A stretch of 64,000 bases of DNA from an uncultured Chlorobiaceae bacterium (GCA_903824045.1 CAIJVD010000035.1:1-64000); one strand, 5' to 3'. Shown: positions 43,255 through 53,990, counted from the first letter of the stretch. Notes: a model not told the origin generated them from the letters alone. Program-made: numbers and translations.

Positions 43255-45150
43255 ATGGATAAAATCCAGCGAAGCACTACGCTTGTCTCGTTGTTTGTGA
43301 TTGCTGTGTTTGCCGTAATGTTCGGGCGGCTTTTCTACATGCAGGTTCTCAATTTTCAGCAGCTCGGCTCAATCTCCTCCACAAACAGCATTCGCAGAGT
43401 CTGGGTTCAGGCGCCGAGAGGCCGGATGATCGACAGAAACGGCAGGGTCATGGTCGACAACCAGCCGCTCTACTCGGTCAGGGTCGTCCCCTCCGACTTC
43501 AAACAGGGAAGAACCGGCTACCTGGCGTGGCTCATTAAAATGGACAAAAGCGAGCTGGCCGATAAAATTGCCAAGGGCATTGAGTTTAACCGTTTTTCAC
43601 CGGTCACCGTCAGCCGCAACCTGAATGCCGTCTCCATCGCACGGCTGAGCGAAAACCTCTGGCAGCTCCCGGGGGTGAGTATCGAGGCTGACAACAAGCG
43701 GCAGTATAAGGACTCCCTGCGCGGAACCCATCTCTTCGGCTATCTGCGATCCATACCCAAAGAGCAGCTCGAGGCACTCTCTGAAGAGGGGTACGGACCG
43801 GACGACAAAATCGGCTTCACCGGCATTGAAAAGTATTACGAAGACTTTCTCATGGGCGAAAAAGGAGCCCGCTTCGAGATGGTCACCCCGCTTGGCAAGT
43901 TCGCTGGCAGATACAACGGCGGGAAAAGCGATATTGATGCGGTCAGGGGTGACGACCTCTATCTCTCCATCGACTCCGGACTTCAGAAACTTGCCGAGCA
44001 GCTCCTGAGAAAAACCGGGAAATCCGGGGCTGTGGTGGCCATGGATCCTTCGACCGGAGGAATCCTCGCTCTTGCCAGCGCTCCCGACTATGACCTCGAC
44101 ATCTTCAACGGCTCGACCGACAGCAAAGGGTGGCATGAGGTGATGACCTCCACGCAGAAACCCCAGTTCAACCGTACCGTTCAGGCGGTCTATCCGCCCG
44201 GATCGATCTACAAGATGATTCTTGCGATGGCAGCGCTTGAGGAGAAGAAGTTTGATCCGGAAAAAAAAATATTTGACAGCGGCGTCTTCACCTATGGAGG
44301 GCGAAAGTTTCTGAGCAATGAGGGGCGTGGCCACGGCTCGGTCGATATGCGTGAAGCGATCACCGTCTCTTCGAATGTCTATTTCTACAACCTGATCTTC
44401 TCTGTCGGCCTCGATGACTGGACCAAATACGGCCGGATGTTCGGGTTCGGCCAGAAAACCGGCATTGACATCGCCGGAGAACGATCCGGACTTGTGCCAT
44501 CTACCGAATATTACGACAAGCGATACGGCAAGAACCGCTGGACCAAGGGCTATATGGTAAGCCTCGCTATCGGCCAGGGCGAGCTCGGAACAACTCCGGT
44601 TCAGCTTGCGACCTACGCTGCGGCCATTGCGACCAACGGCACCCTCTATCAGCCCCATATCGTCACCGGATACCGCGATACCGAAACCGGACAGTATGTG
44701 CCATTCTCCTATGAAAAGAAGCGCATACCGGTCTCCGAAGAGACCTTCGACCTCATCAGGGACGGCATGATCGGCGTTGTGCTTCGCGGCACAGGTACGC
44801 TCGCAAAGGTTCCGGGCGTGGATGTTGCCGGAAAAACCGGCACTGCGCAGAATCCGCATGGCCGGGATCATGCCTGGTTCATTGCCTTCGCTCCGGTTGA
44901 CAAGCCAAAAATAGCGCTCTGCGTCCTGGTTGAAAATGCCGGATTCGGAGGCGCGGTCTCTGCGCCTATCGCCCGTGAGCTGATCAGGTACTATGTAAAA
45001 GGAGAGCCTGTACCGGCCGCAACCACCCAGGGGTCGCAATCGCAGAAGGCCGACAGCACTAAAGGCTCTGCGACGACCGTTCAGCCCGGAAAACCGGCCG
45101 CCCTCGAATCCATCGATAACCCCGCCTCACCGCAGCACAATGATCTATAA
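43255..45150 (+). CDS. mrdA: Penicillin-binding protein 2 (elongasome transpeptidase)
   Basis: PBP2 is the class B transpeptidase that crosslinks peptidoglycan during elongation. The 631-residue protein has a short cytoplasmic tail, one membrane anchor (about 12-30), the dimerisation domain with RGRMIDRNGRVM, and the transpeptidase domain carrying SIYK (the SxxK active Ser), SSN (SxN) and KTGTAQ. The C-terminal 40 residues are Ser/Gln/Thr-rich and probably disordered. It follows mreD by 3 bases and overlaps the FAD oxidase gene by 11. rodA, the usual next gene, is missing. Confidence 0.95.
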   Translation: MDKIQRSTTLVSLFVIAVFAVMFGRLFYMQVLNFQQLGSISSTNSIRRVWVQAPRGRMIDRNGRVMVDNQPLYSVRVVPSDFKQGRTGYLAWLIKMDKSELADKIAKGIEFNRFSPVTVSRNLNAVSIARLSENLWQLPGVSIEADNKRQYKDSLRGTHLFGYLRSIPKEQLEALSEEGYGPDDKIGFTGIEKYYEDFLMGEKGARFEMVTPLGKFAGRYNGGKSDIDAVRGDDLYLSIDSGLQKLAEQLLRKTGKSGAVVAMDPSTGGILALASAPDYDLDIFNGSTDSKGWHEVMTSTQKPQFNRTVQAVYPPGSIYKMILAMAALEEKKFDPEKKIFDSGVFTYGGRKFLSNEGRGHGSVDMREAITVSSNVYFYNLIFSVGLDDWTKYGRMFGFGQKTGIDIAGERSGLVPSTEYYDKRYGKNRWTKGYMVSLAIGQGELGTTPVQLATYAAAIATNGTLYQPHIVTGYRDTETGQYVPFSYEKKRIPVSEETFDLIRDGMIGVVLRGTGTLAKVPGVDVAGKTGTAQNPHGRDHAWFIAFAPVDKPKIALCVLVENAGFGGAVSAPIARELIRYYVKGEPVPAATTQGSQSQKADSTKGSATTVQPGKPAALESIDNPASPQHNDL

Positions 45151-46627
45151 GCACGACCCCTCCTCGATTCAGGGGTTTCTCGAGGATACCAGCAACCTGA
45201 AAAACGGCCATACCCCGGGGGTCTTCTTTCCGGAGACGGTCGAAGAGCTTTCGGGGCTGCTCAAAGAGAGCGAAGGGGGAAAGCGGCGCTTCACCATTGC
45301 GGGTAACGGAACCGGAACGACCGGTGGGAGAATCCCCTTCGGAGAGTATGTCATCTCGATGCAGCGGCTCAACAGGATCGGCGAGCTCCAGGTAACCGGC
45401 GAGGGGAAGGCCTGCATGAGTGTCGAAGGGGGAGCGATGCTCGACGATATACAGAAAAAAGCCGAAGCCTCCGGCTGGTTCTACCCGCCTGACCCCACCG
45501 AAAAGCTCTGCTTCATCGGAAGCACGATAGCCAACAACTCCTCGGGGGCGCGCTCGTTCAAATACGGCTCAACAAGAGCGCATATAAGCAGAATAGTCGT
45601 CGTGCTTGCAGGGGGCGACACACTCGGCCTCTCCAGGGGCGAGTGCATGGCTGATGAAAACTCCATCTTCCGCATCACGCTGCTAAACGGCCGGAGAGTC
45701 GAATTCGAGCGGCCGCACTACACTATGCCTGCGACCTCAAAACACAACGCCGGATACTTTTCAAAAGAGGGAATGGATCTCGTCGACCTCTTCATCGGCT
45801 CCGAGGGCACGCTTGGCGTCATTGCCGAAGCTGACCTCATGCTCACTCCCCTGCCGCAAGCCATCATCTCATGCCTGGTCTACTTCGGGGAGATGGATGA
45901 TCTCTTCGGGTTCGTCGAGAGGCTCAAAAACCCTGAAAGCGCAATAGCACCGAGGGCAATCGAGTTTTTTGACAGCAACGCCCTCACCTTTCTCCGCCGG
46001 AACTACCCCGAGGTGCCCGAGCAAACCGCTGGCGCAATCTTCATCGAGCTGGAAACCACCATGGAATCTGAAGAGCGGGACCTTGAGCTGCTCTTTGCAG
46101 AGATGGAGTCCTGCAATGCCATGACCGGGGAGTCCTGGATAGCGCTTGACCGTGAAGAACAGATGCGGATGCGGGAGTTCCGCCACGCGCTGCCGCTCAT
46201 TGTCAACGACTGGCTCAGCCGGCAAGAGGAGAGCAAAATCAGCACCGACATGGCTGTGCCCGAGCCCGCCTTCCGCGAGCTCTTTGATTTTTACCGCAGC
46301 TCTTGCCAACTGCACGGCTTTGTCTATATTATTTTCGGCCATATCGGAGACTGCCATCTCCACCTGAACATCCTTCCGCGGAGCAGGGATGAGTTCCTGC
46401 TGGCAAAACAACTCTACCGGAAACTTGTTGAAAAGGCGCTTTCGCTTGGCGGCACACTTTCGGCAGAGCACGGCATCGGCAAGCTCAAGGCGGAGTACCT
46501 GGCAGGAATGTACCATGAAAGCGGCATCAGGGAGATGGCAAGGGTAAAGAGAGCCCTTGATCCCTCTGTTATGCTCAACCGGGGCAATATCATACCGCCC
46601 GAATATCTGGAAACCGAACACAACTGA
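45140..46627 (+). CDS. FAD-linked oxidase (glycolate/D-lactate dehydrogenase type)
   Basis: A 495-residue flavoprotein of the vanillyl-alcohol oxidase/PCMH superfamily, like the FAD subunit GlcD or D-lactate dehydrogenases. The FAD pyrophosphate motif [17 protein letters not shown] lies near residue 52, the second FAD segment [17 protein letters not shown] near residue 132, and the C-terminal FAD-oxidase domain ends with [14 protein letters not shown]. It overlaps mrdA by 11 bases, so it shares its transcript. No Fe-S partner (GlcF-type) is adjacent. It probably oxidises a 2-hydroxy acid, but the substrate is not shown. Confidence 0.87.
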   Translation: MIYKHDPSSIQGFLEDTSNLKNGHTPGVFFPETVEELSGLLKESEGGKRRFTIAGNGTGTTGGRIPFGEYVISMQRLNRIGELQVTGEGKACMSVEGGAMLDDIQKKAEASGWFYPPDPTEKLCFIGSTIANNSSGARSFKYGSTRAHISRIVVVLAGGDTLGLSRGECMADENSIFRITLLNGRRVEFERPHYTMPATSKHNAGYFSKEGMDLVDLFIGSEGTLGVIAEADLMLTPLPQAIISCLVYFGEMDDLFGFVERLKNPESAIAPRAIEFFDSNALTFLRRNYPEVPEQTAGAIFIELETTMESEERDLELLFAEMESCNAMTGESWIALDREEQMRMREFRHALPLIVNDWLSRQEESKISTDMAVPEPAFRELFDFYRSSCQLHGFVYIIFGHIGDCHLHLNILPRSRDEFLLAKQLYRKLVEKALSLGGTLSAEHGIGKLKAEYLAGMYHESGIREMARVKRALDPSVMLNRGNIIPPEYLETEHN

Positions 46628-46635
46628 GACATACG

Positions 46636-47112
46636 GTGTCGAAAAAAGAGAACACACAGAATTACGTTCAGGCCATTCAGAACCGAAAGGCTCGATTCGA
46701 ATTTGAAATTCTTGATACCATTGTGACCGGCATCCAGCTTTTCGGCAGCGAAGTCAAATCGGTACGACTGGGAAAGGCCAGCCTGAGTGACAGTTTTGCC
46801 ATTATCCTTCGCGGAGAGATCTGGCTTGAAGGGATGCAAATCACCCCTTACGAGCACAACCATCTTGAGCTGATCGAAGCCAAACGAAGCCGCAAACTCC
46901 TGCTTCACAAGGCGGAAATTGCCAAAATACAGGCAAAGACCAGCGAGAAGGGATTGACACTCGTGCCGCTGAAAGCGTTTTTCAATTCGAAAGGGCTCCT
47001 GAAAATTGAACTTGCCATCGCCAAAGGCAAAAAGCTCTACGACAAGCGCGAAACCATCAAGGCCAGAGAGAACCAGCGGCAGATGGAGCAGATAAAAAAA
47101 CAGTACCAATAA
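46636..47112 (+). CDS. smpB: SsrA-binding protein SmpB
   Basis: SmpB delivers tmRNA to stalled ribosomes. The 158-residue OB-fold protein shows [27 protein letters not shown] (read in parts), the characteristic GIxLxGSEVKSxR, the [10 protein letters not shown] stretch, and a basic C-terminal tail [15 protein letters not shown] that mimics the codon in the ribosome. Start is GTG at 46636. No tmRNA gene is recognisable nearby. Confidence 0.96.
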   Translation: MSKKENTQNYVQAIQNRKARFEFEILDTIVTGIQLFGSEVKSVRLGKASLSDSFAIILRGEIWLEGMQITPYEHNHLELIEAKRSRKLLLHKAEIAKIQAKTSEKGLTLVPLKAFFNSKGLLKIELAIAKGKKLYDKRETIKARENQRQMEQIKKQYQ

Positions 47113-47127
47113 ACAAACCCCCGACCC

Positions 47128-48345
47128 ATGAATTTCCCGACGGCAAAGGAGCAGCTCGATCTTGTTTCCGCCAATACAGTTGAGATCATCAGCCCGAACG
47201 AGCTTGAACAGAAGCTGCTCTGGAGTCTTAAAACAGGACGGCCGCTGAAGGTGAAGCTCGGAGCCGACCCCTCCAGACCCGACCTGCACCTCGGCCACTC
47301 GGTCGTACTGCGCAAGCTCCGGGAGTTTCAGGATCTCGGCCATGAGGCAATCCTGATCATCGGCGACTTTACGGCAATGATCGGCGACCCCTCCGGCAAA
47401 AGCAAGACCCGCCCCCAGCTCTCGGCCGAAGAGGCCAGAGAGAACGGCGAGAGCTACTTCGAACAGGCGTCGAAAATCCTCGATCCGAAAAGGACAACCA
47501 TCTGCTACAACTCCGACTGGCTCGGCTCGATGAGCTTTGCCGATGTCATCAAACTTTCAAGCCACTATACGGTAGCCCGGATGCTCGAACGCGACGACTT
47601 TGAACGCCGCTACCGCTCGCAGGAACCGATCTCACTGCACGAGTTTCTCTACCCTCTGGCGCAGGGGATGGATTCGGTGCATCTGAAAAACGATATCGAG
47701 CTTGGCGGCACCGACCAGAAGTTCAACCTGCTTGTCGGCAGGGATCTTCAGCGGGAGTATGGCATCCCGCCTCAGGTCTGCATAACCATGCCGTTGCTGG
47801 TTGGCACCGACGGAAAGGAGAAGATGTCGAAGTCACTTGGCAATGCCATCTGCTTTAACGACTCGCCTGCCGACATGTACGGCAAGATGCTCTCGATTCC
47901 CGACTCGCTCATCGAGAATTACTGCCGGCTGCTGGCGCCCCAGGAGGAGCCTGCGTTCCAGGATATTCTGGCCGGGCTCCAGAGCGATCCGAGAACCGCC
48001 AAACGATCCCTGGCAAGAGAGATTGTGGCGCTCTACCACTCCCGTGCGGTTGCAGATGGAGCTGAAGCGCATTTCGACCAGGTATTCATCCACAAAAAAG
48101 CGCCCGACAACATCGAACTCTTTGAACTCGAAGACTCTTCGCTGCCGCTGATCGACCTGCTGGTCAATCTTGGAGCGGCTGCATCCAAGGGCGAGGCACG
48201 AAGAATGATCCAGCAGAACGCAGTTCAGATTGATGAGCGCAAAATTACCGAGATTCATGAGGTTGTCGAACTCGGCAGTGAACCGAAAATAATCAAGGCG
48301 GGCAAACGCAGGTTTTTTAAAGTAGCCGCAAAAAAAACGTTTTGA
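47128..48345 (+). CDS. tyrS: Tyrosyl-tRNA synthetase
   Basis: A 405-residue class I synthetase. The HIGH-like motif is HLGH in [18 protein letters not shown], and the KMSKS motif appears unaltered in [13 protein letters not shown]. The C-terminal S4 RNA-binding domain (about 340-405, with [16 protein letters not shown]) binds tRNA-Tyr. The layout belongs to the TyrRS type related to TyrZ. It begins 16 bases after smpB. Confidence 0.95.
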   Translation: MNFPTAKEQLDLVSANTVEIISPNELEQKLLWSLKTGRPLKVKLGADPSRPDLHLGHSVVLRKLREFQDLGHEAILIIGDFTAMIGDPSGKSKTRPQLSAEEARENGESYFEQASKILDPKRTTICYNSDWLGSMSFADVIKLSSHYTVARMLERDDFERRYRSQEPISLHEFLYPLAQGMDSVHLKNDIELGGTDQKFNLLVGRDLQREYGIPPQVCITMPLLVGTDGKEKMSKSLGNAICFNDSPADMYGKMLSIPDSLIENYCRLLAPQEEPAFQDILAGLQSDPRTAKRSLAREIVALYHSRAVADGAEAHFDQVFIHKKAPDNIELFELEDSSLPLIDLLVNLGAAASKGEARRMIQQNAVQIDERKITEIHEVVELGSEPKIIKAGKRRFFKVAAKKTF

Positions 48346-48425
48346 ATGCGGGGGCTTTTTCCTATAATTGCTCAATTTCGATAGTGTCGTCTCTTTGAAC
48401 AACAATTTTATCCGGAGGAACCGCA

Positions 48426-48971
48426 TTGTCATTTGTCCCGACAAAAGTATTCTTCACCAAAGGTGTGGGAAGACACAAGGAATACCTCTCATCATTTGAG
48501 CTTGCCCTGAGGGAAGCCAAAATCGAGAAATGCAATCTGGTCACCGTCTCCAGTATTTTTCCTCCGAAATGCGAACGCATCAGCGTCGAAGAGGGCTTGA
48601 AGCTGCTCTCTCCAGGCCAGATAACCTTTGCTGTCATGGCCCGCAACTCGACCAATGAGTTCAACCGCCTCATCGCGGCATCCGTCGGCGTCGCCATCCC
48701 TGCCGATGACACACAGTACGGCTACCTCTCAGAGCACCACCCGTTTGGCGAATCCGCAGAACAGTCGGGAGAGTATGCCGAGGACCTTGCTGCCACCATG
48801 CTTGCCACAACGCTCGGCATCGAATTCGACCCCAACAAGGACTGGGATGAGCGCGAAGGCATCTATAAAATGAGCGGCAAAATCATCAATTCCTACAACA
48901 TCACCCAGTCCGCCGAGGGTGAGAACGCTCTCTGGACGACGGTCATCTCCTGCGCCGTTCTCCTGCCCTGA
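48426..48971 (+). CDS. pdaD: Pyruvoyl-dependent arginine decarboxylase
   Basis: PdaD decarboxylates arginine to agmatine for polyamine synthesis. It is made as a 181-residue proenzyme that cleaves itself between two serines to give a pyruvoyl cofactor; the site is visible as VSSIFPPKC with Ser42-Ser43. The rest fits the family ([21 protein letters not shown]). The start is TTG at 48426, decided by GGAGGA six bases upstream; there is no ATG in reach. The family is typical of archaea and scattered in bacteria. About 80 bases separate it from tyrS. Confidence 0.9.
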   Translation: MSFVPTKVFFTKGVGRHKEYLSSFELALREAKIEKCNLVTVSSIFPPKCERISVEEGLKLLSPGQITFAVMARNSTNEFNRLIAASVGVAIPADDTQYGYLSEHHPFGESAEQSGEYAEDLAATMLATTLGIEFDPNKDWDEREGIYKMSGKIINSYNITQSAEGENALWTTVISCAVLLP

Positions 48972-49266
48972 GAAGATAGCATCACGCTCAAAGCCAGGGA
49001 TGCAAACCCCCTGGCTAACAACATCCCGCTCCTGGGGAGCCAAGAATACCGAACTGTCAGAATACACCTTACGTACACCCCCACTCCACTGACCGCGTTA
49101 GCCCGCCCACCCTCTCCACCCTCCGACGCGTCGCGGGGTGATTTCGATCAAAAAAGAGCCATAAAGAGCGGTTTCAGCGCTTTTTATGGGGAACAGTCCG
49201 CTGAAATTCAGGCCAGCTATGGTATTTTGCACTGAACAACTTCAAACAAAAAGGTGCGGCACGGTT
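48972..49266. other. Gap before nadB, possible weak terminator
   Basis: This 295-base stretch has no gene. A possible weak terminator of pdaD is the imperfect hairpin AAAGAGCG/CGCTTTTT at 49163-49185. The region ends with the probable nadB start at 49267. Confidence 0.3.
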
Positions 49267-50862
49267 ATGACTGAATCGATAAAAACGGATGTCCTCGTCA
49301 TCGGCAGCGGTATAGGCGGCCTCTATTTCGCCATCCACATGGCCGATCATGCCAAGGTCACGATCATTACAAAAAAAGAGAGTTCGACATCCAATACCAA
49401 CTGGGCGCAGGGAGGAATAGCTGCGACAATCGACAACAGCGACAGCGCGGAGCTGCATATAGCCGATACCCTCGGCGCCGGAGCAGGCCTCTGCAACCTG
49501 GAGATGGTCTCGATCATGGTGAAGGAGGGACCCCAGCACATCCGGCGCCTCACCGAGCTTGGTGTGCAGTTCACGACCTCGGATCATGACAAGCTCCATC
49601 TCGGCAAGGAGGGGGGCCACTCGAAAAGCCGCATCGTGCATGCCCAGGACCTTACCGGACGGGAGGTTGAGAGCGCTTTGATCAATCGGGTCAACAGCCA
49701 CCCGAACATTACGGTGCTCGAGCACCACTTCGCCATCGAACTGCTCACCCAGCACCACCTTGGCGTCAAGACGAACGACATCACCTGCTACGGAGCCTAT
49801 GTGCTCGACTCCAGGCAGCGGAAGCCGAAAAAGATTCTGGCGAAAATCACGATGGTGGCATCCGGAGGGCTCGGCCACGTCTACCCCTACACCACCAACC
49901 CCGACATTGCGACCGGCGACGGTGTGGCGATGGGATACCGCGCGGGGGCGGAAATTGCCAACATGGAGTTCATACAGTTTCACCCGACCTCGCTCTACCA
50001 TCCCAAAGCCAACTCCTTCCTTATTTCCGAGGCTGTTCGCGGTTTCGGCGGTCTGCTGAAGCTGAAAAACGGCCAGGAGTTCATGCACAAGTACGACAAG
50101 CGCCAGAACCTCGCGCCGCGCGACATCGTGGCCCGGGCGATCGACTCGGAGATCAAGAAAAGCGGCGAGGAGTGCGTCTTCCTTGACGTTACCCATATTG
50201 ATCCCGAAAAAACCAGGGAGCACTTCCCCAATATCTACGAGACCTGTCTCAGCTTCGGCATAGACATGACCAGGGAGATGATTCCGGTCGTCCCTGCCGC
50301 TCACTACTCATGCGGAGGGATCCGTACAGACGACCGGGGACGCACAACCCTCAACCGCCTCTATGCCTGCGGCGAGACCAGCTGCACCGGCGTGCACGGG
50401 GCTAACCGGCTTGCGAGCAACTCGCTCCTTGAAGCACTGGTCTTTGCCTGGAGGTCGGCACTTGATATCCAAAGCCAGCTCGCTCTGCTTGACAACAACA
50501 TCGAGTTCCCCGACTGGGACGACACGGGAACAGTCAACCCCGAAGAATGGATCCTCGTCTCGCACAACAAGAAAGAGGCTCAGCAGATCATGAACGACTA
50601 TGTCGGCATCGTGCGCAGCGACCTGCGCCTGGAACGGGCCAAAAGGCGGATGGATTTCCTGAAGGACGAGACCGAGGAGTACTACAAAAAGACCAAGATC
50701 ACCACGCAGACCCTTGAGTTGAGAAACATCATCAAGGTCTCGAGCCTGGTCATTGAGAGCGCCATCAAGCGCCGGGAATCAAGAGGACTTCACTACACGA
50801 CAGACTATCCCGAAAAGGACGACAAGCACTTTCTTATTGATACGGTGCTGCGGTCATTTTAA
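49267..50862 (+). CDS. nadB: L-aspartate oxidase
   Basis: NadB oxidises aspartate to iminoaspartate with FAD, the first step of de novo NAD synthesis in bacteria. From ATG 49267 the protein has 531 residues; the frame to 49186 adds 27 residues unlike the family. It shows the FAD dinucleotide motif [33 protein letters not shown] and the C-terminal [23 protein letters not shown] (read in parts), which are typical of NadB and its succinate dehydrogenase relatives. It meets nadE head to tail with a 12-base gap. In an anaerobe fumarate is a likely electron acceptor. Confidence 0.96.
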   Translation: MTESIKTDVLVIGSGIGGLYFAIHMADHAKVTIITKKESSTSNTNWAQGGIAATIDNSDSAELHIADTLGAGAGLCNLEMVSIMVKEGPQHIRRLTELGVQFTTSDHDKLHLGKEGGHSKSRIVHAQDLTGREVESALINRVNSHPNITVLEHHFAIELLTQHHLGVKTNDITCYGAYVLDSRQRKPKKILAKITMVASGGLGHVYPYTTNPDIATGDGVAMGYRAGAEIANMEFIQFHPTSLYHPKANSFLISEAVRGFGGLLKLKNGQEFMHKYDKRQNLAPRDIVARAIDSEIKKSGEECVFLDVTHIDPEKTREHFPNIYETCLSFGIDMTREMIPVVPAAHYSCGGIRTDDRGRTTLNRLYACGETSCTGVHGANRLASNSLLEALVFAWRSALDIQSQLALLDNNIEFPDWDDTGTVNPEEWILVSHNKKEAQQIMNDYVGIVRSDLRLERAKRRMDFLKDETEEYYKKTKITTQTLELRNIIKVSSLVIESAIKRRESRGLHYTTDYPEKDDKHFLIDTVLRSF

Positions 50863-50874
50863 GATGCCGGGGCC

Positions 50875-51708
50875 TTATTTGACCTCCTGCCAGTCGCGGG
50901 CGTAGCGGAAATCGATGCCGGGGGTACGGCCCGAGATCTTGGCGATGACCGGCATCATGCGCTTGTACTGGTTCCTGACAACCATCTTCCTGACACGGTC
51001 ATAAAAGGGTTCGGCAACCCCTTCGGCGATAATTGCCGCCTTGTCCATCCGCCTTTCGAGCATCATGTAGAGCAGAAGATCGACCTCCTCATAGCTGAAG
51101 CCGAGATCCTCCTCATCGCTCTGCCCTTCCCACAGGTCGGCTGAAGGGGCTTTGTCGATAATCGGGGAGGGAATGCCGAGATGACGGGCAAGACCCCTCA
51201 CCTGGGTTTTATAGAGATCACCAAGGGGGTTGACGGCTGAGGCCATATCGCCAAACATGGTGCCGTAGCCGAGAAGAAGCTCCGTCTTGTTGCTGGTACC
51301 GGCCACAAGCCTGCCGTCCCGCGCGGAGATGTCATAGAGAAATACCATCCTCGTGCGAGCCATGATGTTTCCCCGTCTGAGCCGATGATCCTCAGGAACC
51401 GAAGTAAAAAAAGCATCGACAACCGGCGTGATGGAGAGTTTTTCGGCGCGGATGCCGAGGCGCCGGATCATCAGGTCGGCATCCTGCAGGCTCTCGGGGC
51501 TGCTCGACTGGTATGGCATCATCAGCCCGAGCACATTGTCGGGGCCAAGCGCACGAACAGCAATCTCCGCAACTACCGCCGAATCGATCCCCCCCGAAAG
51601 TCCGAGCACAACCGAATTGAATCCGAATTTGCGGATCTCGTTGCGGATAAATGCCGTAAGCATCTCCTCAACAATCCCGTAATTGAGATGGAGCTCCTGA
51701 ATCTTCAT
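50875..51708 (-). CDS. nadE: NH3-dependent NAD+ synthetase
   Basis: NadE amidates nicotinic acid adenine dinucleotide to NAD+ with ATP. The 277-residue form has only the synthetase domain, without the N-terminal glutaminase domain, so it uses ammonia. The PP-loop SGGIDS lies near residue 39 in [33 protein letters not shown] is the central family segment. It converges with nadB and is followed upstream by the Yip1-like gene on the same strand, 10 bases away. Confidence 0.95.
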   Translation of the reverse strand: MKIQELHLNYGIVEEMLTAFIRNEIRKFGFNSVVLGLSGGIDSAVVAEIAVRALGPDNVLGLMMPYQSSSPESLQDADLMIRRLGIRAEKLSITPVVDAFFTSVPEDHRLRRGNIMARTRMVFLYDISARDGRLVAGTSNKTELLLGYGTMFGDMASAVNPLGDLYKTQVRGLARHLGIPSPIIDKAPSADLWEGQSDEEDLGFSYEEVDLLLYMMLERRMDKAAIIAEGVAEPFYDRVRKMVVRNQYKRMMPVIAKISGRTPGIDFRYARDWQEVK

Positions 51709-51718
51709 AAAAAAAGTG

Positions 51719-52276
51719 CTATAGGTTGAACAGGCGCATCAGGGAGCGGATCAGGAAAAAAGAGGCGCTGTTGACTGCCATCAGATAGAGTGCCGTATTT
51801 CTGAGTGCGGAGGCCGAAGGTGCCGGAGCAAGGTCGAGTGTAACCTTCATGCCGTTTCGTCCGATCACAAGAGTGTAGGATATCGCAGCGGCGGCAAAGA
51901 GGAAGCTCCAGTTTCCGTTCAAGAAGTAGAGCAGCTCGATCATCCAGACCGGCGTCATTGAGTAGGAGACAACCCTGGAGAGGCTCTCCTGGAAACGCTC
52001 CCGTTTTTTTGCTTCAAAGAGCGAAAGCGTGCCGCCTGTCAAGAGGAAAAGAGCTGCGACATCGATCAGAAAGGTGGCAATGCAAAAATACATTGCGACC
52101 CTGGGCTGACCGATCAGAGGAAACTTTGCGAGCTGAACCAGCGCAATGAGGGGTACGGCATAATCGCGCATTACATTCGACTCCTCGCTTGGAGGGGTCT
52201 CTTTCAGCTCAAGCCAGAACCTGCCGTTACGCAGCAGCACAGCGACAATGGCAGAAAACAACTCCTTCACTCCCAT
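51719..52276 (-). CDS. Yip1-type membrane protein
   Basis: A 185-residue protein with four to five hydrophobic segments (about 40-58, 62-82, 108-130, 130-148 and 160-180). The layout [25 protein letters not shown] near the N-terminus resembles the Yip1/DUF1282 family. Function in bacteria is unknown. It lies 6 bases after the EnvC-like gene and 10 before nadE, all on the minus strand. Confidence 0.7.
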   Translation of the reverse strand: MGVKELFSAIVAVLLRNGRFWLELKETPPSEESNVMRDYAVPLIALVQLAKFPLIGQPRVAMYFCIATFLIDVAALFLLTGGTLSLFEAKKRERFQESLSRVVSYSMTPVWMIELLYFLNGNWSFLFAAAAISYTLVIGRNGMKVTLDLAPAPSASALRNTALYLMAVNSASFFLIRSLMRLFNL

Positions 52277-52282
52277 ACTGTT

Positions 52283-53827
52283 TCAGCGTCTAATCCATTT
52301 TTCAGGATTCTGCTTGAGGCGGCCCTTCCATATCTCGAAATGCACGACCGAGCCGCCCTCCGCTGCACGGCTCGAAACTCCGACAAGCTGCTGTGATTTT
52401 ATCAGCTCATCCTTGACGACGTTCAACTGTCCGAGATTGGCATAGACTGTAAGATAGGACTTGGGATGGCGGATAATGACAATATTTCCGAAGGTCGGCA
52501 GAAAGGCGATCTGGGCGACCTTGCCTCCCGATACGGCACGCACCTGGGTACCAGCAGGTACAGAGAAATCGATGCCATTGTTGGTGGTAACGATTCTGAG
52601 CTCCTTGTCCTCGACCGAACCGAACCGTCGGGAGATAACCCCGTTGCGTACCGGCCAGGGAAGGGATCCAAGCGCATTGTCGAAATCCGCTGAAACCCTG
52701 TCAATTTCCGGTGAAAGCGACTCAGGGAGTGCAGTGCCACCCTGTTTTTCAGTAGCCTTGACCGATGGCGGTTCGGGCTTTGGAGCCTCTTTACGAGCAA
52801 TGGCAGGAGCTTCCTGCCTGGGCGCCTCTTTGCGGGCGACGGGTGGGGGCTGTGCAAGCGAACCCTTCTTTTCCTTCAGTGCGGCCCGCTCCGCCGCAAG
52901 TCGCTGAGCTTCCTGACGACGAGACTCTGCACGCTGCGCCTCGGTTTTTCGGGCCTCAATGCGTCTGGCTTCAAGACGTTTCGCCTCAAGAGCCTTGCGC
53001 TGCCGTTCATTTTCAGCCTCGATCGCACGCTGCTCGGCAAGGATCAGCGACTCGATTCTCGACTGGAGCTGCGCCCGCTTCTTTCTGGCGGATTCGAGCT
53101 GAGCGGCGTACTCCTGCTTGTTTTTTTTCAGGTGGTCGAGCACGACCTCTTTCTCTTTCTTGGTCTGCGACCAGTTTTTCAGCTGGCTCTCCTGCTCCTT
53201 TACGGCGGCAGCTTTCTGGCGGTAGCTCTGTTCGAGGGCCTGCCTGTTGTGCTCAAGCTTGACGGCCGCATCCTGCAGTTCATCGACATTGCGGTGAACC
53301 GCCCTTGAGAAAAACCCCATGTACTGCGCCCTGACAATAGCGTCATTAACCGAACCAGAGGCAAACAGATGCTCAACCTCCCTGTTTCGGCCATATTTGT
53401 AAACAGAAACGGCCGTTCGGCTGAACGCATCCGAGACCCTGCCGTAGGTCTGACGGTTGCCCTGAAGCTCGTGCTGCAGACGGTCTATATCGCGATTGAG
53501 CTTTTCAAGATAGCGCTGGTTCTCGCCGATCATTCTCTCCAGCACAAGAATCTGCTGGCGGATATTTTCCAGCGCCTTGAGCGACTGCGATTCCGCCTTT
53601 TTTGTAGAGTTGAGCCGTGACTGATACTCTTTGAGCTGCTGCTTCAAACCTTTGAGGTTCTCCTCGATGGATGAACGCTCCTTCATAATCCTTGCTATCT
53701 CACTGTTTGCCGGAGCCGCAGAAACAACAGAGGCCGGAAGGGCGGCAAGAAAAAAAAGCAGCATAAAAAGCCTCGATGCCCTTCGCAACGCATAGAGAAA
53801 AAAAACGGACGGGTCCATAAAACTCAT
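52283..53827 (-). CDS. EnvC-like murein hydrolase activator, degenerate LytM domain
   Basis: A 514-residue exported protein. An N-terminal signal/anchor (about residues 10-40) leads to a long coiled coil (about 50-270), a low-complexity Arg/Glu-rich stretch, a Lys/Pro-rich linker, and a C-terminal M23/LytM domain (about 395-514). The metal-binding His of the usual HxGxD motif is replaced: the sequence reads NNGIDFSV, and the later HxH motif is only VVHFEI. It is therefore most likely a non-catalytic EnvC-type activator of amidases. FtsE, the usual regulator of EnvC, is 23 kb upstream in this window. Start is ATG 53827, behind GAGGAT; TTG 53833 is open. Confidence 0.88.
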   Translation of the reverse strand: MSFMDPSVFFLYALRRASRLFMLLFFLAALPASVVSAAPANSEIARIMKERSSIEENLKGLKQQLKEYQSRLNSTKKAESQSLKALENIRQQILVLERMIGENQRYLEKLNRDIDRLQHELQGNRQTYGRVSDAFSRTAVSVYKYGRNREVEHLFASGSVNDAIVRAQYMGFFSRAVHRNVDELQDAAVKLEHNRQALEQSYRQKAAAVKEQESQLKNWSQTKKEKEVVLDHLKKNKQEYAAQLESARKKRAQLQSRIESLILAEQRAIEAENERQRKALEAKRLEARRIEARKTEAQRAESRRQEAQRLAAERAALKEKKGSLAQPPPVARKEAPRQEAPAIARKEAPKPEPPSVKATEKQGGTALPESLSPEIDRVSADFDNALGSLPWPVRNGVISRRFGSVEDKELRIVTTNNGIDFSVPAGTQVRAVSGGKVAQIAFLPTFGNIVIIRHPKSYLTVYANLGQLNVVKDELIKSQQLVGVSSRAAEGGSVVHFEIWKGRLKQNPEKWIRR

Positions 53828-53956
53828 GAGCAATCCTCAAGGCATTACATTCAACACGCTGCAGACGGATCGCGGCTGCATGCGCAACCTCTCCCAAAAA
53901 AATCCACAGAAACCTACTGCTCAAGGTAAAGGATAAAATCCTTTCTTCGCAAAGGT

Positions 53957-53990
53957 CAGCCAAAAAAAATAATTTGTTTTTTTTGGGCTG
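53957..53990. repeat. A/T-tract hairpin in the envC-murA divergent region
   Basis: CAGCC followed by eight As, a short TAATTTG loop, eight Ts and GGGCTG form a near-perfect 13-base-pair hairpin in the 235-base gap between two divergently transcribed genes. It could be a bidirectional terminator-like or regulatory element. Confidence 0.45.

Noticed and set aside
43597-45039. 480-codon open frame on the minus strand
   Set aside because: Shadow of mrdA, whose SxxK, SxN and KTG motifs prove the + strand frame.
46628-47127. tmRNA gene close to smpB
   Set aside because: No Ala-like acceptor end or tag frame is visible in the gaps around smpB.
49174-50304. 376-codon open frame on the minus strand
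   Set aside because: Shadow of nadB; no recognisable domain.
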